A stretch of DNA of 64,000 bases from Labia minor (taxonomy: Eukaryota; Arthropoda; Insecta; Dermaptera; Spongiphoridae). Made by a program: the position numbers and the translations under genes. Positions 1-12,600 of the stretch are shown one piece after another (positions within the stretch are counted from its first letter, which is position 1; each line of letters starts with the position of its first letter). Under the pieces are notes generated by a model. It was not told the DNA's origin, made no database searches, and saw only the letters and a list, made by a program, of their open reading frames with translations. The stretch spans positions 96,787,228 to 96,851,227 of the forward strand of contig OY720344.1 of assembly GCA_963082975.1 (NCBI GenBank). The letters run 5' to 3'.

Positions 1-468
1 TTTATTTAAAATTTGTTTTTTTGAACTTTTAATAAATTAATATATTGAATGTGTGAAAACATTTCCAATTTATTTTTGTTATATGTAGTTCTTTCAAAGA
101 AATTATTTTATTTAATCTAATCATCTATCGAAAAAATGCTGAAATTTATATAAAAATATCAATACTGATTAATAAAATCAATATAATTAGGATTTGTTTA
201 TTCATTTGTTAAAATTGTTAAATTTTCTCCATCCCTTGTTTTTTTTTTTAAATCACCCTTATTAGATACTTAAATTAGTAGAGGACACAGAAAGAAATAA
301 GAAGAGAAATTAATTAATTTTAAATATGTATATACCTGTTTATATGTATATTTTATATAAGTATAGGTTGATTGATATATAAAAGTAAAGAAGAATTTTG
401 TTTTCCCCGAAAATGTCCAGGTGATAGATTTAGAAGGAGTTTGTGAATGATTCAGTGAGGTAACTTAC
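1..468 (-). other. Start of the intron after visible exon 11
   Basis: AT-rich intron sequence runs off the left edge. I see no exon, RNA gene or named repeat in it. Confidence 0.6.
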
Positions 469-633
469 ATCGTGACTTTTGGTCAGATCGAATCGGTCGG
501 CTGTGAGTCGCAGATACTCGGAGACATGAGTTTCGAGATCGGCATCCTCTGGGTAGTTGCCCTGGACGTGAAGCACTCGGCGCATGTGTTCCTTTTTCAG
601 GTTCAGGAGGGCAAGCGCTGATCGGTACGCCAA
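469..633 (-). CDS. Visible exon 11 of Mieap-like gene (C-terminal domain, continues off window)
   Basis: This 165-nt exon is 55 codons long with phase 0 at both ends. It encodes LAYRSALALLNLKKEHMRRV and DLETHVSEYLRLTADRFDLT. The donor GAT|GTAAGT is strong. The acceptor TCCAG|TTG is preceded by a purine-rich stretch and a poor pyrimidine tract. A donor-like CG|GTGAGT lies only 43 bases upstream. The remaining 3' exons lie beyond base 1. Confidence 0.82.
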
Positions 634-3600
634 CTGGACCCCCGCATACAGTGTTCAGTAACACCTCAAGACTCACCGATACCAGACATACAACCACTCA
701 CTCGTACATTCACTCATTCAGACATATGCATAAATACAACCTCCTCTCCTCTCCCCCCACCCCACCACGTATCGAGATAAAATATATAAAATAGGTATTA
801 AATTCAATCAATGATTGGAAAAATACACTTTACCCTTTTTATTTTGAATAAAATCTATTTATGAACTTAAATATGTCGTTCATTTGACCATTTAAATTCA
901 TTTGATTTTATTTGTTATTATTATTATTATTAATTTCGATCAAAAACAGTAAATAGAATAGAATATTAAAAAACATCATCTAAAAATATATTTTTTTCTC
1001 TAATATCGCCTAATATTAATTATATTCTAAAATAAATTATATAAAAATAGATATTTAAGTTTTTTTTATATTGTGAAATTGCTTTGTTTTTTTTTTTAAT
1101 AAAATGAATAAATAAATAAATAAAAAATCTGGAGTGTCTCCACTCGACTATCTCGCAAATATTAATTGGATTAATTAACATATATTATATTTAAATTAAA
1201 TTTAATTACTTAATTAAATTATAAATTAAAATTAATAAATAATATTTATTAAACCAGCGCGTGTTTGGCCTTTTGTTGATGACACCACGTCACGTGGTAT
1301 TCTAGCTCAAACCGTTTTTGTGTAATCTTGTCTGCCTACACACACACACATACAGACATTTTTCTCAACCTTAATGAAAATCACTCAGGGACCTTCAAAA
1401 CGTATAAAAACATCAAAATCTCGACATCGAAAATTTTTGTGTTCCCAATACTATCTCTGGCAAGATAGTAAAAAGTTCGTGGTTAGCATAACTTTTAGGC
1501 GCAGCCATAGAATCGCATTTATTAAATCTGCAATCTATCTATCTATCTCTATGCGCTACGGAACTCGAAAATTCTTGGCTGAAACAATCACATTTCTTCA
1601 AGTGTTTCTATCCTGAGCTACATCTAACACCTATTTTCTCCCATCTCTGTCTCGACTCTTCCTACATTATCCACCCACCGCGTCCTCTCGGTCTTCCAAC
1701 TGAACGTTTTCCAATCGGTCTCCCCACTAATATATTTTTCAAAATTCTTTTCTCTCCCATTCTAGCCACGTGTCCAGCCTACTTCTCAATTTTATAACCC
1801 TAACTATGTCTAGAGCAGTGATTCTCAACCACTGTGCCGCGGTACTTTTGTGTGCCGCGAGATTATCAAAATGGGCCGCCAAATTATTACAAATGTCTTT
1901 GCCGACTTTTGTTTCTAAATTTTTTCAATTTGATTCTAAAAAAAAGGTAAACCGTTTTTGGGACCACTTTTTTCAATATGGTAAACTTGCACTTATCTTT
2001 TTCTTTGAGTGCCGCCAAATTTTTAAACCGTTAAAAGTGTGCCTCGGTAAAAAAAGATTGAGAATCACTAGTCTAGAGATACATAGAGGTCATTCAATTC
2101 CTTGTTATGCAGTCAAATGCTTAAATTACCGACTAAAAATTCGTAAGAGAAATTACAATTTAATTAAAAAAATAAATAAATAAATAAAAAAGTGCATCTC
2201 GATACGGGTTTAATTATTTTTTTTTATTTTTATTTTTTTTATATAAATATTCACACAGTTAGTTTTTTTTTAATTTTTATTTTTAGAAAGTATAGCCTGA
2301 AGTACGACATGAAGAATAAAACATTTGAAAGAAATAGTGAAAAAAAAGTGATAGATAAGAAAGAGAATTTTACTTGTACTGAGATTTTCCAAAATTATTT
2401 AATTAGACATAAATAGTTCGTATTAGAATAATAAATATAATTAAGAAATAAATGATATTGATGAATATGAAATTGATTCTTAAAGATTTATTTGCTTATG
2501 TAATCACGATGAAATATTAGAATGAATAATTTACAAAATATTAATTTAAATAATATGAGATGAAATGTTGATCATTTAAATTTACATATTTTCAAATTTT
2601 ACAATTTATTAGATTATATGTGTCTTTCAATATTGGGTTATTTTTTTAATTGTTTTTTTTTAACTCCAATGAATATTATGTAGCAGCTTTAATATAAAAT
2701 ATTTCTAAAAAGAAATACTAATTTGTGTAGTTTCTTTTTAGTAATCCAAATTGTACTTTGAAAATTATTAATTAATTTATACTAATAGTTGTTAAGATAT
2801 TTATTTACATATTTACAAATAATATCACAATATCTTAATTACTTTGATAATCACTATATACAAAATAGGTTTTTGATTAAAAAGTTTTAAGGATGAGATA
2901 TTGTAAAATAATTCCAATTTTTTATTAAATTTAATTTAATCAGAAAATTATATTGTATATGTTATAGTATTATAGTAGAAGACAAAACTCCTTAATAATA
3001 ATTTTATACAAATTTTTTAATTATAATTTAACTTTCTGTGAATGACCAGGTGTGCAAATCATTGATTATAAGGGATCTGCTGAACTTGTGTGAACTCGTG
3101 GGATTGAACTTTGAGGTTGAAGTTCAAATAAATTAATATGAAGGAATAAATAAATGTGAATGCTGTTTAAAATGTGCATAGATCTTAAAAGTTAATAAAA
3201 TAAATAAAACTAAAAATTTCCAATAACTAGGAGTGGTGCTTAATAAAAATTAAGGAAAGTTATACTATTTTTATACACCTGGTAATTTTTCAAATGAATT
3301 TATTTGTTTGCTTTATGAACATTTCGTTGTAAATGTCATAGAAATTGCCCACGTCCTATTAGGAGAAATATTATGAAGAGGAAACGAAATTGCAAAAATC
3401 TGGGTAGAACTCTTGAAAATTTAAAATAGAATTATAAATTAAATGTTTGTTTCACTGCCACTAATAAGAGTATTTTCCAAATTTTATTTTAAAGTAAAAT
3501 TTTATATCAAATTCATTTGTACTATTTTAATTTATTTATTTACAAATGTTTAAGAATTAATTTTAAGAAATATAGAAGGAAAGAAGACATCAACAATTTG

Positions 3601-6600
3601 GATGTGTGTATTTGTGATTGGAAAATGAAAGAAATGTGAAAGAGAAAACGAGAAGGACGAGAAGAGATCGTCTCTCTCCACCACTCGACTCACCACAATG
3701 ACGGAAAACAAGATTTTAGACTTAAGTTCGGAGGCGCCATCGAGAGCCTCTAGACGATCTAGAGCCTCGAGGGTATCTACTCGAGCGCGATGGTAGAGCT
3801 GTGCGTAGGCGTGGACCATTGCCATCGGAGTATTCTTCGTACTGCTTAACGTTCCGACATTGCTATTGGAAGAATTGCAATTGGAAGTGCACGTCTTTGC
3901 AGATGTGGTGGTCGTTCGAGACAATTGGTCTAATCTAAGAAAAAAAGATTATTATTATTATTATTTTGAACAGTAATTTCTTAAACTTATTTAGATATTA
4001 GGAAAAGGTGTGACATAAATATGCTAACATCATATGATATTAAATTTAAAGATTAGAATGACCCGCCTCGTTGAAACATTATATCTATTTAGAAATTCAA
4101 CCTGAAATTTTTTTTATAACAATTTTCAATTTATAAATGGAAATAAAAATTAATAATAAAAATAATAAAAGGTTATCACAAGTATTAAGTTATTAAAAAC
4201 ACACGGTTTTATGTTTCAAGATAAATTTTTGTTCGACTTTATGATCAGTTCGACAGTTACGACATCATCAGAAGTTTGTATTACAGTTGTAAATAGATTA
4301 GTAAAAGTTTGTATTACAGTTTGTAGAATAGTTTGTAATATAGTACAAACTTGTGATGGTGACGTAACTGCCGTAATGATCATAAAGTTAAATAAAAATC
4401 ATCTTGAAATATAAAACCGTGTTTTTAATAACTTTACCTGACGTCATGTTTATTGTAGGACAAATTCACTCTTCTTTTAACCTAAATGTTTATTTTAATT
4501 AATCAAAAAAATTCTTATAGTCCAAACTCTAAAATTTCCCATCTCTCTCACGTCCCTTCCCACATTATCCACGCAGCGCGTCCTAGCCACGTGTCCTGCC
4601 CACCGCAGCCTTCTCGATTTTTAAATTCTAACTATATCTGGAGATGCATAGAGGTCATACAATTCCTCGTTATCCAGTCTCCGCCATTCCCCGGTGACCT
4701 CATCTTTCTTTGGCCCATAAATGCTTTTAAGAATCATATTCTCAAATACTCTAAATTTACTCTCGTCTCCTAAGGTCATAGACCATGTCTCACACCCATA
4801 TAATACAACCGGCAAAATAATTCTTTTTTCTGGACATAACAATGATGATTAAATAAAGATACTAGTAGGTAGATAAAATATAAGTGAGAAATTCTATCAA
4901 TAAAATAACATTTTTAAATACTCGGACATTTATTTTATTTCTGGTTATGTTGCCGAAAAATTAATAACAGTTGACAGTACCTTTCTTGTAATTGTCGTTC
5001 TCGATTTCTTGAAGAGGTCAGTTCTTGACGTAGCCGATCGATCGTTTCCTGTAAGTTGGTGAGTTCTATTGAAGTTGGATTTACTTGAAGAGATGCTCTC
5101 GGCTCGCAAGACCCACAACATGAAATACTTGTACCTTCAATGAAAAAAATATGACAAAATATCTGTTTAAAAAAAAATTCAACTACTTAATTAGTAAATA
5201 AATTGCATTTTGACTAGTTATTGACTTCACTTCAAAACCATTCATTACCATTTAAATATATCTGTTTTTGTGATTCATAACTCGAGTAGTAATTTTAGAA
5301 AAACTTGTTTCTTAACGATATCATAAAATGATTAGATTTTTTGCCAATTTGCCCCCCCCCCCCCCTACATCTTTCATTTCACTAATAAAACCAACCTAAT
5401 TTTTGATGGGAGGCCACTGGTGATGTGGTGGATGGTGCGAGAGAACTGGGTGGACTCTCCGAACCGGAACTCTGCCCAGCGACGAGTTGCGGATGAAGAA
5501 GAACGGAGGCTCGCATTGATCCCTTCGAACTTGAACGAACTAAACAAAAATTAATTTTTTCAAAATGTTGCAAGAAGTTTAACGAACATAATTGAATATT
5601 ATATAAAATTAACTTTTTCTTATTAATATCATTATATTTTTTAATAACTGATTTTTTATATTATTATTAAATTTACATTATATAGTTAGTTCTTAAATAC
5701 CTAATTATGAATAATCGATAAATAAATATTAAATCGTTTTTATATATTTATTATAAATACGTCTTAAAATATTAATAGTATCTTAATATTAAAATATTTA
5801 TTAAGAGAACTATGATATAATTGTAAAATAAAAAAGCTGGATTGTCTCCACTCGACAATCTCGCAAATTTGTATTGGATTAATTAACATATATTATATTT
5901 CAATTAAATTTAATTAAAATTATAAATTAAGTATAAATATAAATTGGATTAATTAATTATTTAATTAAAAATTTAAATTTACAGTATAGTATTGTTATTC
6001 AATTAAGTTAATTAATTAAAATATATTAAATTTAAATTTAAAATCTTTACCATTATTTTTAGGTCAAAATTTAAAAATTTAAAAAATTAATTCGCGTGTT
6101 TGGCTCTTTATTGATGACACCACGTCACGTGCTGGCGCGTGATTGGCAGTCAACATGTTAAAAATTTTAAAAAATTAATTCCGGTACTTTCAGTGATTCA
6201 GGTAATCAAGCTGAATTTCTATATATAGCAGTTTTATACAATTTTTAATAATGTGAAAAACTATCAAACATATATCTTTATTTTTACAGTTAGTTTAGAG
6301 ATTAAAAAATGAAAACGTGGTAGGTAATAGTCATGTTCCGGATAAGCTACATTTCTCAATATTTGATAGAAAACTGCGAATTTTGAATGTACCAAATTTC
6401 ATTATACTAGCTCAAACCGTTTTTGTGTAATCTTGTCTACCTACACACACACACACACAGAGAGAGAGAGATTTTTCTCAATCTTAATGAAAATGACTCA
6501 GGGGCCTTCAAAACGTATAAAAACATCAAAATCTCAACATAGAAAATGTTCATGATAGCAATACTAACTCTGCCGTGATAGTAAAAATTAATAAAGTGTT

Positions 6601-9600
6601 CATCAGCCTAGATAGAAATACCATAAAACATTCAAATTACATATTTTGACAGACATGAAATATTGTGCATATATATTGTGTCAATATAACATTTTCCTAT
6701 TTTTATTATTATGAGTGACCATAAAAGAAAAACCAATATTTTTATATTCTACTTATTCGGGGGATATTTGATACGGTACTTGAAAAAGGAGAAGAATAAA
6801 TAAAATTCTATTTCAAAATTATAACATATAAATAACCATTAATATTAATTTAAAATAAATAGGGAAGATAAGTGGTTTTCAAATAATGAATCACGGAAAA
6901 CTAAAAATGAAAGTAAAGATCAGGGATTAAAAATTTGCAAGAGATGCTTGAAAGAGGTCATTATTGATATTCCTTTTTCAAAATTATCGAGTTTGTTATT
7001 TTTATTTACATTAATAATTTTTTATTTATTTATTCAACATTTTAACTCTTGAAAGTTAATTATAAAACTTAAGAAGTAGAAAATATTATATTTATTGCAG
7101 TTGAAGAGTATATAATGTCATTATTGATATTCCATTTTCAAAATTATAGTTTATTATTTTTATTTACATTAATAATTTTTTATTTATTTGTTCAACATTT
7201 TAACTCGTGAAAGTTAATTATAAAATCTTTAAAAAAAAAGTCATCATAATTTACAAAATGACACATCATTTAATCCAATAAACAGTTGATGATTATTATT
7301 TTTGATTTAGTGAAAGTATGAAAGTGTTAAGATGATAAAGAAATGTTTACCAGATCGGGTGAGAAAATTATATCGTGCCCTTTTGCTGACATAGGGTGAG
7401 TTGCCGGACATCATAATTGCTGAATCGGAATCAGAATGATAACCACTGATATCCGAGGATTCAGCTCCTTCTTCATCTTCAGACACCGATTTCATTAATG
7501 AAAGCACCTGAAAATATTTGGTTGAGGTTTATAAATTATAAGAATTATAACAATTTATATTTGAATATAACGAAATTAAAATTTTTCATTTTATTTATGT
7601 ATATCAATTTATAAGAAGGCTATAGATTAGATGATAATTAAATTAGATACATTTCTAGGATTAATTAATTATAAATCATGTCTAATTTTATTAATTTTTT
7701 ATTTATTTATGCGAGAAAGAAGGGATATCAATTCAAGTCTTCGAGTTGGTCTTCGAATCTACTCTGCGAAATATATCAATCCTTAATTAACTCCGAGGTC
7801 AGTATTTATTATTAATTTGATTTTTAATTCATGTAAAATTTATTTATTTTAAAATTTCATAATCCAATATGTTATTTTTTTACTTCTATTTCATGATTCA
7901 ATCTCCGTTCCTGCTAATGGATATTGATTTAAATTTTCGATTAACTTCTCCTCTGATGATGATGATAATGAAATGATCTACATATTACAGCCCACCAAAT
8001 GTAAGTAATCATCGTTATTTACTTATAATAACACATTTTAAAATAGGTAAAATTTTATTAATTTCAAAATGTAAATGTAATATTTCAAGTAAAGTTTAAC
8101 ATACATAATAGAAAGTTTAATTGAAATTAAATTAATTTTTTTGTTTTGATAATATTCATTAGGAGATTATAGAGAAATATATTAAATTATATGATAGAAT
8201 TTAGGGCGATCAGGGAGTTTCAGAACAAATCTGTCAAGATAGAGCATTGATAGCAGAAGCTGAAAAGTGTAGATCGTAAGGTAAGGTAGTTTCGATGCGT
8301 TACACGGGAAGGGTGGTTAATCTTTGAATTATTTTGTTGCTAGGATTTTTCAGCAGGTGCTCTCCTGCTTCGAGGGATGCATGTTCTCATCCTACTAATG
8401 CATAAATTAACTTAGAATAAATATATAAAAATAAATGAATAAAAAATTTTAAGAGGTGGGTTGCATGAACTGCAAGAATTGCATGAATTCCATGCCAGGT
8501 CTGAAATCTGCTGAGAGGGTAGTTGAGGTTGATCGAATGACCGGGCATTTGAGAAGGTAGTTCTGCACAGTTCCGAAATGGGATTTGTTGAAGAAACAAT
8601 TTGTTGGTTACCTTTTGAGCAAAGGGCCTTTTTGATTAGCATTTACGATCCACCCTTATTGGTGAGGACCATGCACCCCCTTAGATAGGTATTGACTTAT
8701 TTAGGGATATTATCTATTCCGTTTTAATGGCCCAGAGTTTACATATAAACTATTATTTCTAGTTTAATAGATGGTACATGGAACATCGAGCTATCGCTCG
8801 ACCCTTTAGAAAATATTGCTATACAATTCTTTAATTATTTATTACAATTATTACTTATTAAATATTTTATTAGATGTTACATCATTGCATCAATCTGATT
8901 AAAATGAATGGAACTTGGGGTTGTCAATAATAATAAATAATAAAATTAACTAATAAAAATTTATAAGAATTAACAAAAAATTAAACGACAAAACAGATTA
9001 AAATATTTCAAATATTTTAGAGAAAAAAAACATAATTAAAAAGTATATTAACTAATTAATAAAATAAATATTAACTAATAATTAAAAAAAACTAATTGAA
9101 AAAATTTCAAATATTTTAAAAGAACAGGAATTAAAAAAATTATTTATTTAATAATTAATATTGTTTTTAGAATAAAAGGAACCTATTTAATTTTTAATAT
9201 TAAAGAAGTTTTAAAATTAGTTTTAAATCATAAAAAAATAAAGTAAACTTGCCTGATCACATCCATTGGAATACTTCATCAGAATAGGGGCCACGACCAC
9301 CGAGGGTTCCAATTCTTTCATTTCTTTTCGTAGTTGAGTAAATTGAAATAATACTTCTTTATCGCATTCAATTCGTCGTTGAAGAATACCAAGAAGAATA
9401 TCCAACGAATGATTACCAAGAGTGGGCTCTACTACATTTAATAATGTTTTATTTTTAATTAATCGTTCCTGTAGAAGAAAAATCAACACTTTTCTTAATT
9501 AAATTATACATTTTACATAAATTTATTAATAATTGTAAAATATTCATATATACGAATCGGTGTCGATGCATGTCTGTCTGTTTCATGTGACGTAATCAGT

Positions 9601-12600
9601 CTAAAGATTATTATATTAATTGTAATTAAAATAATTAATATAATATTTTTATTATTATTATTATAATATTAAAAATTTAAAAATCAATTCAATTTTTATT
9701 TAATATTTAATTTTTTAAAAAATGATAAAAATGTTTAATTCTTTTAAGTAAGTAAAACTCACTTTTGTAATTATAAGTAAAAACAACTGAAAGATAAATT
9801 TATTTTCTATTATTATACATCTAACATAAGTATGTATATTTACGTTATTAAGTCAGATTTTTTACCCAATTTAATGATAAGATTTTCATATCATTTTGAT
9901 AATTATTCTCATCTATCTCATAATTATTTTTTTTTTAAATTAATCCTATTATACCTGAATTTTATAAAAATCATATGAGTTATATGAATGCACACATTAC
10001 ATATGATCTCGAACGTACTTAATAATAAGAATAAGTGTAATAGTAATTGGCATAACTTTATAACAATTAACCTTTAGACTTAAAAATTCTATTTCATAAA
10101 CTTGGATCTGTCTTTATTGCCATACCTGACCCCTTGGTTTTGGAAAGGAAACATTGACACTGTATTACCTGAATTGAAACGGTTCAAAATTCTCATATAT
10201 AATATAATAGACTTTTAGACTTGACCTTTTGGAAAGATGGTAATTTTCCTCACATAAGTTCACACCCTTGAAACTAACCCCTCCCCATCAACTACCTCTT
10301 AACTTCAATTATTATAAATGAGACGGACAGGCAGTTAGAGTTAGAGTTGAGATAGTTGAGAGAGTGTACACAGACATAGAGACAGAATGGAGTAGAGACG
10401 TTTTAGTGATTTCTCGATACTCATTTTCCCTCTTTCGGCCATTTAATGATTGTAACTAGTTCACAAATAAATATATTTTTCTTTCTTGAATCAAAAATTG
10501 CCTTTTGTTCTACCTTTTAATTATCCACCATCTCAGCGGGTAAGGTAAAGATATAATTGGCATAGCTGGTAATCATAATTGACGATATCATAATTAACGC
10601 GGATAACTTGCTACTCGGTATTCTATTCAAAGTCATGTATCTCATAAAGTCTAACAAATTCAATTTTTTTTTTAGTATTTATATAAACAAAATTGATAAT
10701 GTGGTTGCATAAACTTACGCGGCGAATAGAATATATGAAAAATAAATAAATCAGTATTAAGCTTTCAAAATTAAAGAAAAAAATAATAATATTATAATAA
10801 TAAATGTAAGGAAATGAGAATAAAATTATCTTACTTGTATCTCTGGTTGGCGAAGACCTAATTGCCTCTGATGTGATGCAGCCTGAACAGGTGTGACGTT
10901 ACATGCATTGGTTACCGGACGTGCTGATGATAATGACAATTGTTCCAGCTTATGGAGTGCGCATTTGTAAGCACCAACCACCCTTTCAAACTCCACCTAA
11001 TAAAATAATTTGTATTTATTATTATTGTTTAAATCATGGCATATATTATATTATATTGAAAAACATATATTACATACTTTTATAAATGAGGTTGAGGATT
11101 CAAACCTCACTAAATTTAAAAAATTAAAAATATAAATAATAATTAAAATAAACCAATCAGTGATAAGATTAAAATAAATGAAATGGGTTTAATTCCTAAT
11201 AGCCTTAATAAAAAATATTAAATAATAAAAAATAATAATTTATAAACCTACATTAAGGAAAAATAAAAAGATAGAAATAAAAAACTTTTATGTTTAGACG
11301 CCGACAAACACATTGACAAAAATTACGTTCAGATGAGAAAAAATATAGATTACCACATTTGTTTACCTTGAAAATGACTCGTACTCAAAATGTTGGCATC
11401 TAAATAAAAAATATTTTTATTTCTATCTGACTGCTTTTCCTTATTTCTGTTCTATTCTATTCTATTCTGATTATAATCTACAACTATTAATTCCAAATAT
11501 CAATTAATCAAATCTAACATTTTTCTTTAACTATTAAATTTACTACTGGTTAAATTTTTTTAAGTATTTATTTTTAAATCATTTTATTCAAAAATTAATT
11601 TTAAAATAATTTTAATTACTTTTTTTATGATATAAAAAAAGATTATTTTCAGGTTTAAATTATTTTTAAATATTTATATATATTAACAACTTATATATAT
11701 TAACAAAATAAAATAGAATTTTTAAAATAAATTAGATTCACAGTTTATAATTTCTATAAATTTTATAATCAAATCGAGTATTTAAAATTTAATACATTTT
11801 TAATAGAAGGTAACTTCATAAGTAATATATAATGCTTAATTATAATTTATAATTTTTTTTTAACTATTCATCTTGGCTATAATTATTTTTGAATTAAACT
11901 TTCACTTAAAATGAAAAAGAAAAAAGAAAAATTTGATCTGCCCCACTTGTTGAGCAACAAATTGATAATAAATGAAAAGCGTACCTTGAGGGCATCATGA
12001 AGGTTCATCAGTGTTTCATCTGATGTCCCGACCAGGCCATGTTGCCCTAGGCCCTCGATTGCTTTATCAAGGGCACGTCGCCTTTGCTGCAATACTTTCT
12101 TCATTTTTGGCTCCGACAGGACAATTACCTATAAATCAATTGTATATTATTTTTTTTTCAGCGTATTTTTATAATGAAAGTTTTTTTTACCACAAACAAA
12201 AAATAAAATTAACATAAGTATTTTTCATTATTGAAAGTACTGATTAAAGTAAAAAATGATTTAATTAATTTACGTTTTTGAATAATTAATTTGTATTTTT
12301 TTTTTTTTTATTTATTGTATTTATTTTTGTATTTTTATTTTAACCTTCAAAGTTTGATATACCTAGGGAACATTTAAGAAATTAATTATATCAGAAAAAA
12401 TATATACAATAAAATCGATTAATTTTGTTTAAGATCTTTATCCAGTAATTAAATAATTTATTGTTCTTATATAAAATTTTTATTTGTTTAAAAAACTATT
12501 TATTTAGTCCTTAACTAATTTATTTTATTAATCAACCAGTTTAACATGGGTATAATTGGAAATTATCGTGAATAATAATTACTTTCAATGTTTTTCTCTC

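Larger units (their letters stand above)
634..3693 (-). other. Intron between visible exons 10 and 11
   Basis: It holds repeat B copy 1 and a LINE fragment with a nested hAT MITE. The rest (about 2120-3690) is AT-rich with no recognisable feature. Confidence 0.6.
5135..7350 (-). other. Introns flanking visible exon 8
   Basis: 5135-5395 is a short intron with a 14-base C run (G on the gene strand) at 5352-5365. 5540-7350 holds repeat B copy 2 and two near-duplicate blocks (about 6955-7030 and 7112-7210) that share tattgatattcc and aatttttttatttattt-like words. Nothing else is recognisable. Confidence 0.5.

Noticed and set aside
1770-2183. 137-codon open frame on the plus strand
   Set aside because: It crosses the LINE/MITE boundary at 1816-2070 and has no protein-like composition; it is a chance reading.
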